Assembly: GCF_003992255.1 (NCBI RefSeq) | Contig: NZ_RQVA01000005.1 | Span: forward strand, 57,942-121,941 | Source of the DNA: F0422 sp003992255 | GTDB taxonomy: Bacteria > Bacillota > Negativicutes > Veillonellales > Veillonellaceae | DNA: 64,000 nucleotides | Direction of reading: 5' to 3' | In this document: positions 1 to 9,081 of the stretch, one piece after another | Numbering within the stretch: the first letter of the stretch is position 1 | How the letters are laid out: every line of letters begins with the position of its first letter | The notes under the pieces: generated by a model | The model's database searches: none | What the model saw: only the letters and a program-made list of their open reading frames with translations | Told to the model about the DNA's origin: nothing | Translations under genes and position numbers: made by a program

Positions 1-1
1 A

Positions 2-1933
2 ATTGACTATTGTATTATTCGCTTCTCTATGGATGGTGATCCTACCTTGATACCGGTAGTCGCAGAAGCGTTGGAAGAAATCGCCTTGCCATATGGGTCT
101 AAATTGTATTTCGATGAACATATGATAGCGGAAGTAGGAACGTTGCATCATATTCGTGTCAACTTCGATATGGCACAAGAAAAACCCATATCTAAAAGTG
201 AGTTCACTCGATTGGATGCTAAGATTTCTAAGGCCTTAGAGGGAATTAATGTAGTGAGCTCCACCTATATGAGTGTACCGGATGGTATTGCCTCCTACTT
301 TTATTACGTGGCAGATCTAGATATGGCACTAGAAATAGTTCGTTCTTTCCTAGATCGCAGCTGCTTTGGTCAAACCGCAAACATTGAAGTAGTAGATTCT
401 GGCATGACTGTACAAGAACGATATATGTCTGAAGTATGCCGTGTATATAGATCTATGGCTTTAGAGCTGTGGAAAGAAATTCATAAGGAATGGAAAGCGA
501 TTATACCTACTGATTGGATGCAGTTACTGCGCAAGTATCCATACACACCAGAAGGAGTGACCTATTTTCTAAATATGTTGGATGGGACCTTTGGGAAGCA
601 ATTTACGTCTTTACAGGTTCCTTTCCCCATGTATATTCATGAAGGGAAAAAGTTTTACTCCTTATCGGCTAAGGAAATGCTAGCTCAGACTGCAGAAGAT
701 TTAGATGTACTACAAATGGCGTTGTCTGTGGCTAAACCTAAGCAAGTACGTGCTCGTACTAGTCAGTGGGATGCCTGCTTGCTGGCAGTCACAGGGGATG
801 GACCAGAGGCGTCTCGGTTGTACATCGACTACAATCCAACGAAACAAGGTCATGTGGGACAAATACTATTATATGATGGTGAAAGTCAAGCATTAGAAGT
901 AGTAGCCCCGTCCTTTAATCGATTCCTATTACAGTTGTTGCAAAATGGCTTAGATGCCTTTGTAGATCATGTAGTACAAGTAGTGATGGAAAAGTCATTG
1001 TCCATAGATTTAGATACCATTGATCTCCATGATGATGTGAACCGTTTATTGGTTAGCGCTATGGCTAGTCTTACAGATAAGGTGTTAGAGCATGTAGAGC
1101 CGCCAACAATCGGTAAGCGAGGATGTATGGGGATGGTCATGCTAGAGAATGATAGTTTTAACTTCCCCCGGTTAAAAAAAGACTTGCTTACCCTATGGGA
1201 TATTTCCTCTGTGACTAGCCCAGAAGGTGTACAAGTGCGTGCAGCTATGGCTCGAAAAGATATACAGTCTATCACGGAAGATGAATTAGAAGAAGCACAT
1301 TTCTTACTCATTGATGACTATAAAGTTGTTATCGTTCCCTTTCCATTTGCTATGCCACCGATCATAGCCGAAGGAGCGGCGATGAAAAATTATCTATGGG
1401 ACGATGCTATGGGTGCTGTCACAGGCCATACAAATCATGTGGCGATCAGTATTGTAGATGGTCCTAGTGATCGCATGGCACAAGAAGCATTGTTGATGAA
1501 GTTACTTTCAGTAGTAAGTCAACAAGGCGATGCAGTAGGCATTTATACAAATGGGCTTGTGTATGAGCCGATGGCGTATATTGCAGAAACTGATAAATTG
1601 CGTCATGATGAATTGCCTGTGGGAAACATGATTTGGGTGGATTTCGATTTTGAAGAAGACGGTACTGTATCTGGACATACAACGGGTATGGAATCCTATG
1701 GAAAGCTAAACATTGAATTGTTACATTATCCCGGAGATGTGGAAGAGATGTGTGCATCTGTGCGTGCAATTGCAGCGGTTGTTTTATCTTTGGAATCGGA
1801 TGTACAAGATGGAGATATATTAACGATTGATGAGGAAACGAACTATACAGTACGGATTAGTGAAAGTGTACATACAGAGGATGTGCAAACTCTACAAATC
1901 TATATTGGTGATTCTGATGAAATAGATGGATAA
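2..1933 (+). CDS. Large hypothetical protein with DUF4261-like C-terminus (5' end outside window)
   Basis: The frame is open from base 2, and no Shine-Dalgarno sequence precedes the first ATG (base 29), so the gene probably starts upstream of the window. At least 634 residues are visible. The C-terminal third, from about residue 430 (PFPFAMPPIIAEGAAMKNY) through WDDAMGAVTGHTNHVAISI, resembles the DUF4261 family, whose function is unknown. The middle part is acidic and has no motif I recognise. There is no signal peptide or membrane segment in the visible part, so it is probably cytoplasmic. A strong terminator follows the stop codon. The DUF4261 assignment rests on pattern memory only, and no function is claimed. 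Confidence 0.6.
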   Translation: MDYCIIRFSMDGDPTLIPVVAEALEEIALPYGSKLYFDEHMIAEVGTLHHIRVNFDMAQEKPISKSEFTRLDAKISKALEGINVVSSTYMSVPDGIASYFYYVADLDMALEIVRSFLDRSCFGQTANIEVVDSGMTVQERYMSEVCRVYRSMALELWKEIHKEWKAIIPTDWMQLLRKYPYTPEGVTYFLNMLDGTFGKQFTSLQVPFPMYIHEGKKFYSLSAKEMLAQTAEDLDVLQMALSVAKPKQVRARTSQWDACLLAVTGDGPEASRLYIDYNPTKQGHVGQILLYDGESQALEVVAPSFNRFLLQLLQNGLDAFVDHVVQVVMEKSLSIDLDTIDLHDDVNRLLVSAMASLTDKVLEHVEPPTIGKRGCMGMVMLENDSFNFPRLKKDLLTLWDISSVTSPEGVQVRAAMARKDIQSITEDELEEAHFLLIDDYKVVIVPFPFAMPPIIAEGAAMKNYLWDDAMGAVTGHTNHVAISIVDGPSDRMAQEALLMKLLSVVSQQGDAVGIYTNGLVYEPMAYIAETDKLRHDELPVGNMIWVDFDFEEDGTVSGHTTGMESYGKLNIELLHYPGDVEEMCASVRAIAAVVLSLESDVQDGDILTIDEETNYTVRISESVHTEDVQTLQIYIGDSDEIDG

Positions 1934-1947
1934 TACTTTGTATAAGA

Positions 1948-1978
1948 AAAGGACACTGTGATGAGCGGTGTCCTTTTT
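1948..1978 (+). terminator. Rho-independent terminator
   Basis: A 9-bp stem (AAAGGACAC with GTGTCCTTT) is followed by T residues, 15 bases after the stop codon of the DUF4261-like gene. Confidence 0.85.
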
Positions 1979-2103
1979 GGTTAGAAACATTGTCGATAGG
2001 TCAATGGTATTGTATAGTTGTTTATTAGAAAAAAGTGGTTAATTGTTCAATTTCATTATACAGTTAACCTTAGAAAAAAGTTTAATAAATTATAAAAAAA
2101 TAC

Positions 2104-2132
2104 TTGCATAGATGTGGGGGATATGATATTAT
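2104..2132 (+). promoter_or_regulatory. Putative promoter of the tRNA operon
   Basis: TTGCAT (2104-2109) and TATTAT (2127-2132) are separated by 17 bp, about 90 bp before the first tRNA. The -35 box matches the consensus only partly. The region before it (1980-2100) is AT-rich and shows no gene. Confidence 0.45.
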
Positions 2133-2222
2133 ATATTTGTTGTTACGGTAAGTAACAAACGGTAGCGAAACAGTGTTTCCCAAGGACAGCTAAGATGGAT
2201 CGTTACTATGGATAGAAGATAT

Positions 2223-2299
2223 CGGGGCATAGCGCAGTTTGGTAGCGCACCTGGCTTGGGACCAGGGGGTCGCAGGTTCGAATCCTGCTGCTCCGACCA
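2223..2299 (+). tRNA. tRNA-Pro (anticodon TGG)
   Basis: A 77-nt cloverleaf. The acceptor arm CGGGGCA pairs with TGCTCCG, the anticodon stem CCTGG/CCAGG encloses a loop containing TGG, the T-loop is GGTTCGAATCC, and the CCA end is encoded. It is the first gene of a three-tRNA cluster. Confidence 0.95.
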
Positions 2300-2310
2300 T
2301 TTTCTTATGT

Positions 2311-2384
2311 GCGGGTGTAGCTCAATGGTAGAGCCCCAGCCTTCCAAGCTGGTTGCGAGGGTTCGATTCCCTTCACCCGCTCCA
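2311..2384 (+). tRNA. tRNA-Gly (anticodon TCC)
   Basis: A 74-nt cloverleaf. The acceptor arm GCGGGTG pairs with CACCCGC, the anticodon stem CCAGC/GCTGG encloses CTTCCAA, the T-loop is GGTTCGATTCC, and the CCA is encoded. It lies 11 bases after tRNA-Pro. Confidence 0.95.
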
Positions 2385-2487
2385 CTTATACATGTGATTG
2401 TATTTAATACGTTCCCATACAGAGACAATGTCTATGTGATGGGTTATTTTATTATTTACAGTAAAATAACATGGCATAACTACATAT

Positions 2488-2546
<59 letters not shown>

Positions 2547-2564
<18 letters not shown>

Positions 2565-2808
2565 CTAACAAAGGATTCTATGTTTTCTAGAGTCCTTTTT
2601 ATGTTAGAGGGATCGACGCACTAAGGTCTCCGCGTCACTGCGTTCCTAGAGACCTAAGTTGCTTACGTATCCCTCCTGAATCACCAGAGCACAAAGGATT
2701 CTACTTGATGTGGGATCCTTTTTATGTGGCAGGGATGCTATCGCTAAGTTCTCTGCGTCGCTACGCTTCTAGAGAACTAAGCTTGCCGCTATCCCTCCTG
2801 GATCACCA
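2547..2808 (+). repeat. 122-bp tandem units, each starting with a tRNA-Arg 3' end
   Basis: The tRNA-Arg 3' end (ATCCCTCCTGGATCACCA, 2547-2564) recurs at 2669-2686 (one mismatch) and at 2791-2808 (exact). The two intervals are both exactly 122 bp. The units 2547-2668 and 2669-2790 align without gaps. Each holds the tRNA 3' end, then a terminator hairpin (for example 2570-2600, AAAGGATTCT…AGAGTCCTTTTT), then a palindrome whose arms are AGGGAT and ATCCCT, the right arm being part of the next tRNA-end copy. No complete extra tRNA is present. Confidence 0.85.
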
Positions 2809-2820
2809 AGTAAATAGACG

Positions 2821-2848
2821 GATAGCTCAGATTGAGCTATCTGCTTTT
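2821..2848 (+). terminator. Terminator at the end of the tRNA repeat array
   Basis: A perfect 9-bp stem, GATAGCTCA/TGAGCTATC, with a 3-base loop is followed by TGCTTTT. The rest of the gap to 3058 contains one copy of a short dispersed motif (2894-2916, also found at 43779-43801) and the promoter of the next gene. Confidence 0.85.
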
Positions 2849-3020
2849 GTATATGATATATATAACGCTAGTTAGTACGCTTCGTTATAAGTTTTCTACG
2901 TCTAACTGCGTTCCTTTGTGGAATATATACTAGTAGGAAATTTTAAAGGAGTATAAGTGACAGTTTATGAATTGTATAAATAGGTGGTGCATGGTGTGCT
3001 ACCGTACTGCATTATAGATG

Positions 3021-3029
3021 TGGTATAAT
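3021..3029 (+). promoter_or_regulatory. Extended -10 promoter of the Rpn-like gene
   Basis: TGGTATAAT, an extended -10 element (TGn plus a perfect TATAAT), lies 30 bases before the start codon. A GAGGT ribosome-binding site at 3048-3052 precedes ATG 3059. Confidence 0.6.
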
Positions 3030-3058
3030 TTAGTTAACGCAAAGAATGAGGTATATCT

Positions 3059-3850
3059 ATGCAATTCAAGTCCTTTGATGATCTGAGTATTCAAGATAAT
3101 TTTATTTTTGAAAAGGTAATGCGTGAAAAATCAATTTGTAAGGAATTATTAGAACGGTTGTTAGAGATTTCAATTCTTGATATTGCGTATATTGAAACAG
3201 AAAAGACAATGGAATCTGGTCTTGATGATAAAGGTGTACGCTTGGATGTGTATGTGAATGATGACAAAGGAACCATCTACAATATTGAAATGCAAACGTA
3301 TAAGAATATGCATGAGTTAGTGAAGCGGTCGCGATTTTATCATAGTGCGATTGACCATTACTCTATGGAAAAGGGCGCTGACTATATGACATTGAATGAT
3401 TGTTTTGTCATTTTTATCTGTACGTTTCCTATATTTTCTGGCAAGCGGCATAAATACACGTATACAAAAAAATGTACAGAAGAACCGGGCAGAGAGTTGG
3501 GAGATGGTTTAACTACTATATTTTTAAGTACTAAGGCACAAATGAATGATGTTTCGGAATTATTACAGAATTTTTTAGACTATGTAGATGGTAGACCACC
3601 AGTGGATGGTTTAGTACAACAGATGGATGAGATTGTGCATATAGTGAAACAAAGTAAGGAATGGAGGGGCGAGTATATGAAGCTAGAAATGGATCGGAAG
3701 AAATACTGGCGTGAGGGAAAAGAAGAAGGTATGTTAGAGGCTATTATTGGTATGTTGCATGAAAAATTATCGGTAGAGATGATTGCCCGTATTACGAATA
3801 TGTCTGTAGAACAGGTGATTCAAATTGGAAAAGAGCATGCGCTCTTATAA
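3059..3850 (+). CDS. Rpn/PD-(D/E)XK nuclease family transposase-like protein
   Basis: A 263-aa protein of the Rpn (recombination-promoting nuclease) type, also annotated as PDDEXK nuclease family transposase. The N-terminal segment (FKSFDDLSIQDNFIFEKVM) is the usual opening of this family. The catalytic pattern is visible as RLDVYVND…YNIEMQ around residues 70-90: an Asp followed by the ExQ motif. The C-terminus holds a short KKYWREGKEEGMLEAIIGML segment, as is common in the family, and a helical end. Rpn proteins in enteric bacteria promote RecA-independent recombination; the substrate here is unknown. The gene is single, has its own extended -10 promoter, and is followed by a long palindrome. 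Confidence 0.85.
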   Translation: MQFKSFDDLSIQDNFIFEKVMREKSICKELLERLLEISILDIAYIETEKTMESGLDDKGVRLDVYVNDDKGTIYNIEMQTYKNMHELVKRSRFYHSAIDHYSMEKGADYMTLNDCFVIFICTFPIFSGKRHKYTYTKKCTEEPGRELGDGLTTIFLSTKAQMNDVSELLQNFLDYVDGRPPVDGLVQQMDEIVHIVKQSKEWRGEYMKLEMDRKKYWREGKEEGMLEAIIGMLHEKLSVEMIARITNMSVEQVIQIGKEHALL

Positions 3851-3865
3851 AATGTCTCTTGTGAT

Positions 3866-3990
3866 GCTATGAAAACTTGTGGCACCCATTGAGTGCTTAA
3901 ACGAACGAGCGCGACACATTCCTCCACAAACTGCTCCTACGGTAGGTTTGCTCCGGAATATGCCACGCTCGTTTTGTATTTGTGCAATTC
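3866..3990. repeat. Long palindromic intergenic element, copy 1
   Basis: An imperfect hairpin whose main arms are ACGAGCG (from about 3905) and CGCTCGT (ending about 3972), continued inward by ACATTCC and GGAATAT. The core at 3914-3964 is nearly the same as 43681-43731, so this is a dispersed repeat rather than a simple terminator. It lies between convergent genes and could end transcription from both sides. Confidence 0.75.
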
Positions 3991-4053
3991 AGTCAATATG
4001 GGTATCACGATTTTTACCCATTACTGCATTCCTTAAGTGAAAATGGTCTAAGG

Positions 4054-4076
4054 TAAAAGAGGTCTGACTACCTCAC
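4054..4076 (-). terminator. Terminator of the PnuC-like gene
   Basis: On the minus strand GAGGT and ACCTC arms (4059-4074) are followed by CTTTTACC. It is a modest 5-bp stem, 31 bases beyond the stop codon. Confidence 0.5.
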
Positions 4077-4106
4077 GCGTTAGGTCAATTTCTTGTTGGA
4101 ATTGAG

Positions 4107-4814
4107 TTATGCTTGTTCTTTGTCTTTCCAGAATAGCAAGGCCCCGATGGCGTTGATGATATAGAATATGTATTTTCCAACGTTCGCAAAGTTGCCTTGG
4201 GTGAAAGCTTTCAGTAGTTGAACGATATTATAAACCATCCAAAATGGCCATTGTGTATCTAATTTCAAAGCATTGAATAGGTTAGCAATGAGTGAGAAGG
4301 CAAATACAATAGTTGTTAGTGTTGATAAGAAAGTCATATGCCCATTAAAGCCGACGTAATTTGCTACACTTGATATGGTAAAAGCGACGATAGTAATGAT
4401 AGTGCCTATTAGATATTTTTGGGATGCAGTCATCGTGTTAGGAATGCCTTCATGAGAGTCTTTCCATTTTTTGATGGCAAATGTGTAGATGAAAAATGTA
4501 ATAGGATAGGTAATAATAGCTGCTTTATTTCCTAGTATAAAGTCTATTACGCCGGAGAGAATTGTGTTTATAATACCCAGATAATTTCCCCAGTTGCTTA
4601 ATTTTCCTGTAAATCGTGTAGATAACATGGAAATGCCAACATTGATGACAGAAATAATGCCGAATGGAACTAACGAAGTCCATGGGCCCCAATCGACATA
4701 CTTTTCAAGTCGAGTATTAAGATATCCAGCGGAGATAGCGATACTAACAACCAGTATAACACCAATGGCATCAAACCATTTTGAAGTGGCAAACTGTTTT
4801 AAATACTGTTGCAT
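4107..4814 (-). CDS. pnuC: PnuC-family vitamin/nicotinamide riboside transporter
   Basis: A 235-aa inner-membrane protein with about seven hydrophobic segments. The family pattern is clear: NWGNYLGIINTILSG followed by the KAAIITYPITFFIY segment, and near the end QWPFWMVYNIVQLLKAF and GKYIFYIINAIGALLFWK, which carry the Trp/Asn residues typical of PnuC pores. PnuC proteins move nicotinamide riboside by facilitated diffusion. Relatives PnuT and PnuX carry thiamine and riboflavin, and the sequence alone does not decide the substrate. The gene is single and divergent from metE. A TATAAT lies at 4871-4876 on the minus strand, but the -35 is poor. I saw no TPP or FMN riboswitch in the leader. Confidence 0.8.
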   Translation of the reverse strand: MQQYLKQFATSKWFDAIGVILVVSIAISAGYLNTRLEKYVDWGPWTSLVPFGIISVINVGISMLSTRFTGKLSNWGNYLGIINTILSGVIDFILGNKAAIITYPITFFIYTFAIKKWKDSHEGIPNTMTASQKYLIGTIITIVAFTISSVANYVGFNGHMTFLSTLTTIVFAFSLIANLFNALKLDTQWPFWMVYNIVQLLKAFTQGNFANVGKYIFYIINAIGALLFWKDKEQA

Positions 4815-5043
4815 GAGAGGATCCTTTCTAAGGAGATATGTTCTTTCAGGAATGTTGTATTGTCAGACGCATTATATGTTTTGGGTAATGTGAAAAGTAC
4901 TATAGGGTTACATTCTTAAAAGAAAAATAATATAAATTTTACTATATGTTTAATCATATCACAGTTGATAAGGAAATCACAAATCGTATAGCTAGAAAAT
5001 TTTATAGATCCCATTATTACAGAAGTGTTACCAAAATAAGTAA

Positions 5044-5064
5044 GTTATAACTTTTACCTATAAC
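5044..5064. promoter_or_regulatory. Inverted repeat upstream of metE (possible LysR-type site)
   Basis: GTTATA and TATAAC arms are separated by 9 bp, about 100 bp before metE. The rest of 4815-5164 is AT-rich and holds the divergent promoters. I see no SAM riboswitch or T-box. metE is often controlled by a LysR-type regulator binding such dyads; assigning this site is an inference. Confidence 0.3.
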
Positions 5065-5164
5065 CAACTATCTTTTATACATATTATACAAATCCCTACT
5101 CCAGGAGTATAGTATAGATATCAGATTGATGTTTATCGATGTACACTATGGAGGTGTTGTATAT

Positions 5165-7438
5165 ATGAAATATTCTGTAACTGGATTCCCACGTATTGGG
5201 GCGAAACGAGAGTTAAAATTTATTACTGAATCTTATTTCCGTGGTGATGTGAGCCTAGAGGATTTGACGAAGGTTGTGAAAGAGCAACGAGAGGTACAAT
5301 GGAAAGTGCAACAAGCGGCTGGGGCAGATTTCATTCCATCCAATGACTATTCCTTATACGATGGCGTGCTGGATACAGCGTTCACGTTAAATGCGATTCC
5401 AAAACGGTATCTAGACTTAGGATTAGGCGAAGTAGATACATACTTTGCGGCGGCTCGTGGTTACCAAGGTGAGAAGGGTGATGTGAAAGCCTTCTCCATG
5501 AAGAAATGGTTCAACACGAACTATCACTACTTGGTGCCAGAAATCGACGATGATGTGAACTTGCAGTTGCGGTCTACAGACTTTCTAGATGGGTATCGTC
5601 AGGCGAAGTCATTAGGTATCGAAACGAAACCTGTCTTGGTGGGACCTTTCACATTCTTGCAATTAGCAGATTTTAGAGGTACTAAAGGTATCGACGACGT
5701 GGTGAATGATGTCATCACAGCCTATGCGGATATATTCAAGGCAGCCAAAGAGGAAGGCGTGTCCTGGATTCAGCTAGACGAGCCGTACTTGGTGTACGAT
5801 CTTAGCGAAGCAGACGTGGCATTGTTTGGTCGTATCTATGAAAGCTTGCTCCCACAAAAACAAGGCTTACATGTATTGTTGCAAACCTACTTCGGAGATA
5901 TCCGCGATGCTTATGAAGTAGTGACAGGGCTTGATTTTGACGGCATTGGCTTGGACTTCATTGAAGGTAAGCAAACAGAATCTTTAGTGAAATCTTATGG
6001 ATTCCCGCAAGGTAAACTGCTCTTTGCAGGCTTAGTAAATGGTAAAAATATTTGGCGTACTGACTATAAAAAAGTGTTGGCAAAGGTAGATGAATTAAGA
6101 GCAGCTGGCATCGATGTGGTGCTTAGTACATCGTGCTCCTTGCTACATGTGCCATATACGGTGGCGAATGAGCCGAAACTTTCACAAGAGGTGTTACAAC
6201 ATTTCTCATTCGCCTATGAAAAACTAGGAGAATTGAAAGAAATCACCGATCTAGCAGAGCTTTCAGAGTATACATCTCACGAAGCATTCCAAGCGAACCA
6301 AGCGTTGTTTGCCAAATCTGAACTTCGCACCGATGAAAGGGTGCAACAAGCAGTAGCAGCCTTGGTAGAAGAAGATTTCAACCGTCCACAAAATATCAAA
6401 GAACGTCAAGCGGCGCAAAAGGCTGTTTTCCAATTGCCATTGTTGCCGACCACAACGATTGGATCCTTCCCACAAACAAAGGCGGTGAAAGAAAATCGCA
6501 AATTGTATCGTCAAGGTGAGATTTCTGAAGCGGAATACCGTGCAAAAGCGAAAGAGTTCATTAAAGACTGTATCAAATTACAAGAAGACATCGGCTTAGA
6601 TGTGCTGGTGCATGGCGAGTTCGAGCGCAATGACATGGTGGAATTTTTCGGAGAAAACTTGGAAGGATATGTGTTTACGTCTAATGCGTGGGTACAGTCC
6701 TACGGCACACGTGGCGTAAAACCGCCAATCGTGTTCGGTGACATCAAACGGAAACAAGCGATCACCACAGATTATAATGCGTATGCTAGCAGCTTGACAG
6801 ATAAAGAAGTAAAAGGGATGTTGACAGGTCCTGTGACTATCTTGAACTGGTCCTTCCCTCGTGAAGATATTTCCACGAAAGAAATGATGTACCAAATCGG
6901 GTTGGCTATCCGTGAAGAAGTACTTGACCTAGAAGCGGCAGGTATTCGTATCATTCAAATCGATGAGGCAGCCCTTCGTGAAAAGTTGCCATTGCGCCGT
7001 GCGGACTGGTATAGTGATTACTTAGATTTTGCCATCAAAGCATTCCGTCTATGCCATGCAAAAGTGAAAGTGGAAACGCAAATTCATACGCATATGTGCT
7101 ATAGCGAGTTTGAAGATATTATCTCTGAAATTGATGCCATGGATGCAGATGTGATTACCTTTGAGGCGTCACGATCTAAATTAACATTGCTAGATGCCTT
7201 ATTGGAAAATAACTTCCAAACAGAAGTAGGACCTGGCGTATACGATATCCACTCTCCACGAGTACCAAGCGTAGAAGAAATCAAAGACGTAATTCGTTTG
7301 ATCGTTTCAAAAATCCCAGTAGAACATGTATGGATAAACCCAGATTGCGGATTGAAAACACGTGGCGAAAGAGAAACCGTAGCTAGTTTACAACACATGG
7401 TACAAGCAACAAAAGAGATTCGAGCAGAATTAGGATAA
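5165..7438 (+). CDS. metE: Cobalamin-independent methionine synthase
   Basis: 5-methyltetrahydropteroyltriglutamate–homocysteine methyltransferase, which transfers the methyl group of methyl-folate to homocysteine in the last step of methionine synthesis. The 757-aa length matches the family. The protein opens with TGFPRIGAKRELK. The C-terminal catalytic half holds the zinc-site residues (TQIHTHMCYSEF with His and Cys, and the late WINPDCGLKTRGE Cys) and VLVHGEFERNDMVEFF. The start is ATG 5165: GGAGGTG at 5150-5156 sits 8 bases before it, whereas upstream in-frame ATGs lack such a site. The gene is monocistronic with a terminator at 7516-7549. A fragment of a second copy lies at 10964-11150. 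Confidence 0.97.
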   Translation: MKYSVTGFPRIGAKRELKFITESYFRGDVSLEDLTKVVKEQREVQWKVQQAAGADFIPSNDYSLYDGVLDTAFTLNAIPKRYLDLGLGEVDTYFAAARGYQGEKGDVKAFSMKKWFNTNYHYLVPEIDDDVNLQLRSTDFLDGYRQAKSLGIETKPVLVGPFTFLQLADFRGTKGIDDVVNDVITAYADIFKAAKEEGVSWIQLDEPYLVYDLSEADVALFGRIYESLLPQKQGLHVLLQTYFGDIRDAYEVVTGLDFDGIGLDFIEGKQTESLVKSYGFPQGKLLFAGLVNGKNIWRTDYKKVLAKVDELRAAGIDVVLSTSCSLLHVPYTVANEPKLSQEVLQHFSFAYEKLGELKEITDLAELSEYTSHEAFQANQALFAKSELRTDERVQQAVAALVEEDFNRPQNIKERQAAQKAVFQLPLLPTTTIGSFPQTKAVKENRKLYRQGEISEAEYRAKAKEFIKDCIKLQEDIGLDVLVHGEFERNDMVEFFGENLEGYVFTSNAWVQSYGTRGVKPPIVFGDIKRKQAITTDYNAYASSLTDKEVKGMLTGPVTILNWSFPREDISTKEMMYQIGLAIREEVLDLEAAGIRIIQIDEAALREKLPLRRADWYSDYLDFAIKAFRLCHAKVKVETQIHTHMCYSEFEDIISEIDAMDADVITFEASRSKLTLLDALLENNFQTEVGPGVYDIHSPRVPSVEEIKDVIRLIVSKIPVEHVWINPDCGLKTRGERETVASLQHMVQATKEIRAELG

Positions 7439-7515
7439 AAATAAATCTGTTTCCTTCTTGGGGAATTAGAGTGAATGATAAATCCTATACTGAAAAAACA
7501 ATGTAACCTAAAACA

Positions 7516-7549
7516 GAGGAACATCGGTAGTAATGCTGATGTTCCTTTT
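7516..7549 (+). terminator. metE terminator
   Basis: GGAACATC…GATGTTCC arms with a T-rich tail. A near-identical hairpin follows the metE remnant at 11208-11239. Confidence 0.8.
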
Positions 7550-7840
7550 ATTGTTATAGGCACCTTTCTGTGCTAGGGTATTATAGTTGATCGTATATCG
7601 TTGATGTGCCGTTAATAGAGCATTACGATTCTTTCAATTGTTTTGTCACAAATGTATTCTACTCTTACATAGTTTCCGATAAAAATTCTGATTTTTCTGT
7701 AGAAATATGATAGACTTTTGGTATAGACAAATTGTATCGCTATATTCCTAGTGGATAATAATAGCATGTATAGACGAAGTTTAAGTATTATAGGGTTAAA
7801 GATGAAGGGATAAGGAAAGTTACAAAAAAGGGTGATTTAA
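7550..7840 (+). other. AT-rich intergenic region before the Abi-like gene
   Basis: There is no gene here. A weak promoter candidate is TTGTAT (7732-7737), a 16-bp spacer and GATAAT (7754-7759). It leaves an 80-nt leader before TTG 7841. Base composition shifts to higher AT from here to about 9050, as in the Abi gene. Confidence 0.4.
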
Positions 7841-8956
7841 TTGGGAATAAAAATATTTTTATCGCGTGAAAGTTTGAAAAATAGATTAAAAAGTAGAGGG
7901 CCTACTTTTAAGGATGATGAATTAAATAAAGTACTAGTAGAGCAAAATTATTATTCTCTATTTAATGGATTTGAAAACTTATTCTTAGATACATTACATC
8001 CTAAAACTTATAAAAATATTACTTTAGATGATTTTAAGGCAGTACACTCTTTTGATAAAAGATTTTCTAATGCTATATTTTCAAAGCTAAATAAGGTAGA
8101 AGAAAAGTTAAAGACCTCAATTGCATATCATTTTACGAAACGGCATTGTACGATACTTAGTGATACGATGCAATATACAAATAAATCAAACTTTATGGAC
8201 CCTAGTGATACCAATACATCGAGTGTTACATATTGCCCATATTCACTAAATTATCCCTTTGTTAAGGAACAAAATAAAAAAATATATAGTAAGTTTACTG
8301 ACTTTAGTCTTTTTAAGCCATATTACTTAACGAATTTGATTGATAGGAATGATCATATCGACATGAAGTTTTATCAATCAAAAAACTATATAGCGCCAGC
8401 GAATGTTGCAGTATATAGAGATATTCATAAGATTGATCATAAGGATGTAGAAGTCCCTTTTTGGGTAGCTATAGAAACTTTAACATTTGGAGAGACTATT
8501 AGGTTAGTATACTATTTGCAGGATGATGTACTAGAGGATGTTTTAAGTGATTTTAAATTAAAGAAAGGCAAGCGATCAGAGTTCCTGAATATGATGGATT
8601 TTTTACTATGCTTAAGAAATAATTGTGCACATGCATCTGTAATTAATCGCTTTACCACACCTACATATTATAAGGTTAATGCTAATATAGTTAGGACATT
8701 TTTATTAAATCCTCAAAAACATTATGGGTATAAGGACTCAAAATTGTCATTATTTGATGTACTTAAAATTTTAGGATATTTTGAATCCTTGGTAGAGTTA
8801 AAACAATTGATGAAGAAGTTTTTCTATTCTAATCGCCGAAGAATGGGATATCTTGAGGGAAATAAACTGAATCAAAAAATGTTAAAACAAATGGGATGTC
8901 CTAATTATGGACAGTGGAAAAAAATCCTATCAGGGAAAATACAGTATACCCTATAA
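7841..8956 (+). CDS. Abi_2-family abortive-infection-like protein with HEPN motif
   Basis: A 371-aa protein starting at TTG 7841 after a weak AAAGGGTGAT ribosome-binding site. The N-terminal layout (SRESLKNRLKSRG, LVEQNYYSLFNGFENLF, FDKRFSNAIFSKLNKVEEKLK) and the C-terminal VPFWVAIETLTFGETIRLVYYL are characteristic of the Abi_2 (AbiD/AbiF-like) family. LRNNCAHASV at about residue 263 supplies the R-N-x3-H signature of HEPN ribonucleases. Proteins of this family in lactococci stop phage growth by killing or arresting the infected cell; the activity of this one is inferred. It is markedly more AT-rich than its neighbours and lies between metE and an IS element, which suggests acquisition by transfer. 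No partner antitoxin gene is visible. Confidence 0.75.
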   Translation: MGIKIFLSRESLKNRLKSRGPTFKDDELNKVLVEQNYYSLFNGFENLFLDTLHPKTYKNITLDDFKAVHSFDKRFSNAIFSKLNKVEEKLKTSIAYHFTKRHCTILSDTMQYTNKSNFMDPSDTNTSSVTYCPYSLNYPFVKEQNKKIYSKFTDFSLFKPYYLTNLIDRNDHIDMKFYQSKNYIAPANVAVYRDIHKIDHKDVEVPFWVAIETLTFGETIRLVYYLQDDVLEDVLSDFKLKKGKRSEFLNMMDFLLCLRNNCAHASVINRFTTPTYYKVNANIVRTFLLNPQKHYGYKDSKLSLFDVLKILGYFESLVELKQLMKKFFYSNRRRMGYLEGNKLNQKMLKQMGCPNYGQWKKILSGKIQYTL

Positions 8957-9081
8957 ATACTGAGTTGACGGAATATAGTAATTCTGATAGTATAATAGAT
9001 AATTAGATATGGCTCTTAAGAGCTCTTGGTGATGGAGGCATCACCTACTGAAAGGGGCTGTAACAAAATAGCCCACAAATA

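Noticed and set aside
2669..2808. Additional tRNA genes after tRNA-Arg
   Set aside because: Only the 3' 18 bases are repeated; D-arm, anticodon arm and 5' acceptor strand are missing.
4815..5164. TPP, FMN or SAM riboswitch between pnuC and metE
   Set aside because: None of the conserved core motifs was found by eye on either strand; a covariance-model search would settle this.
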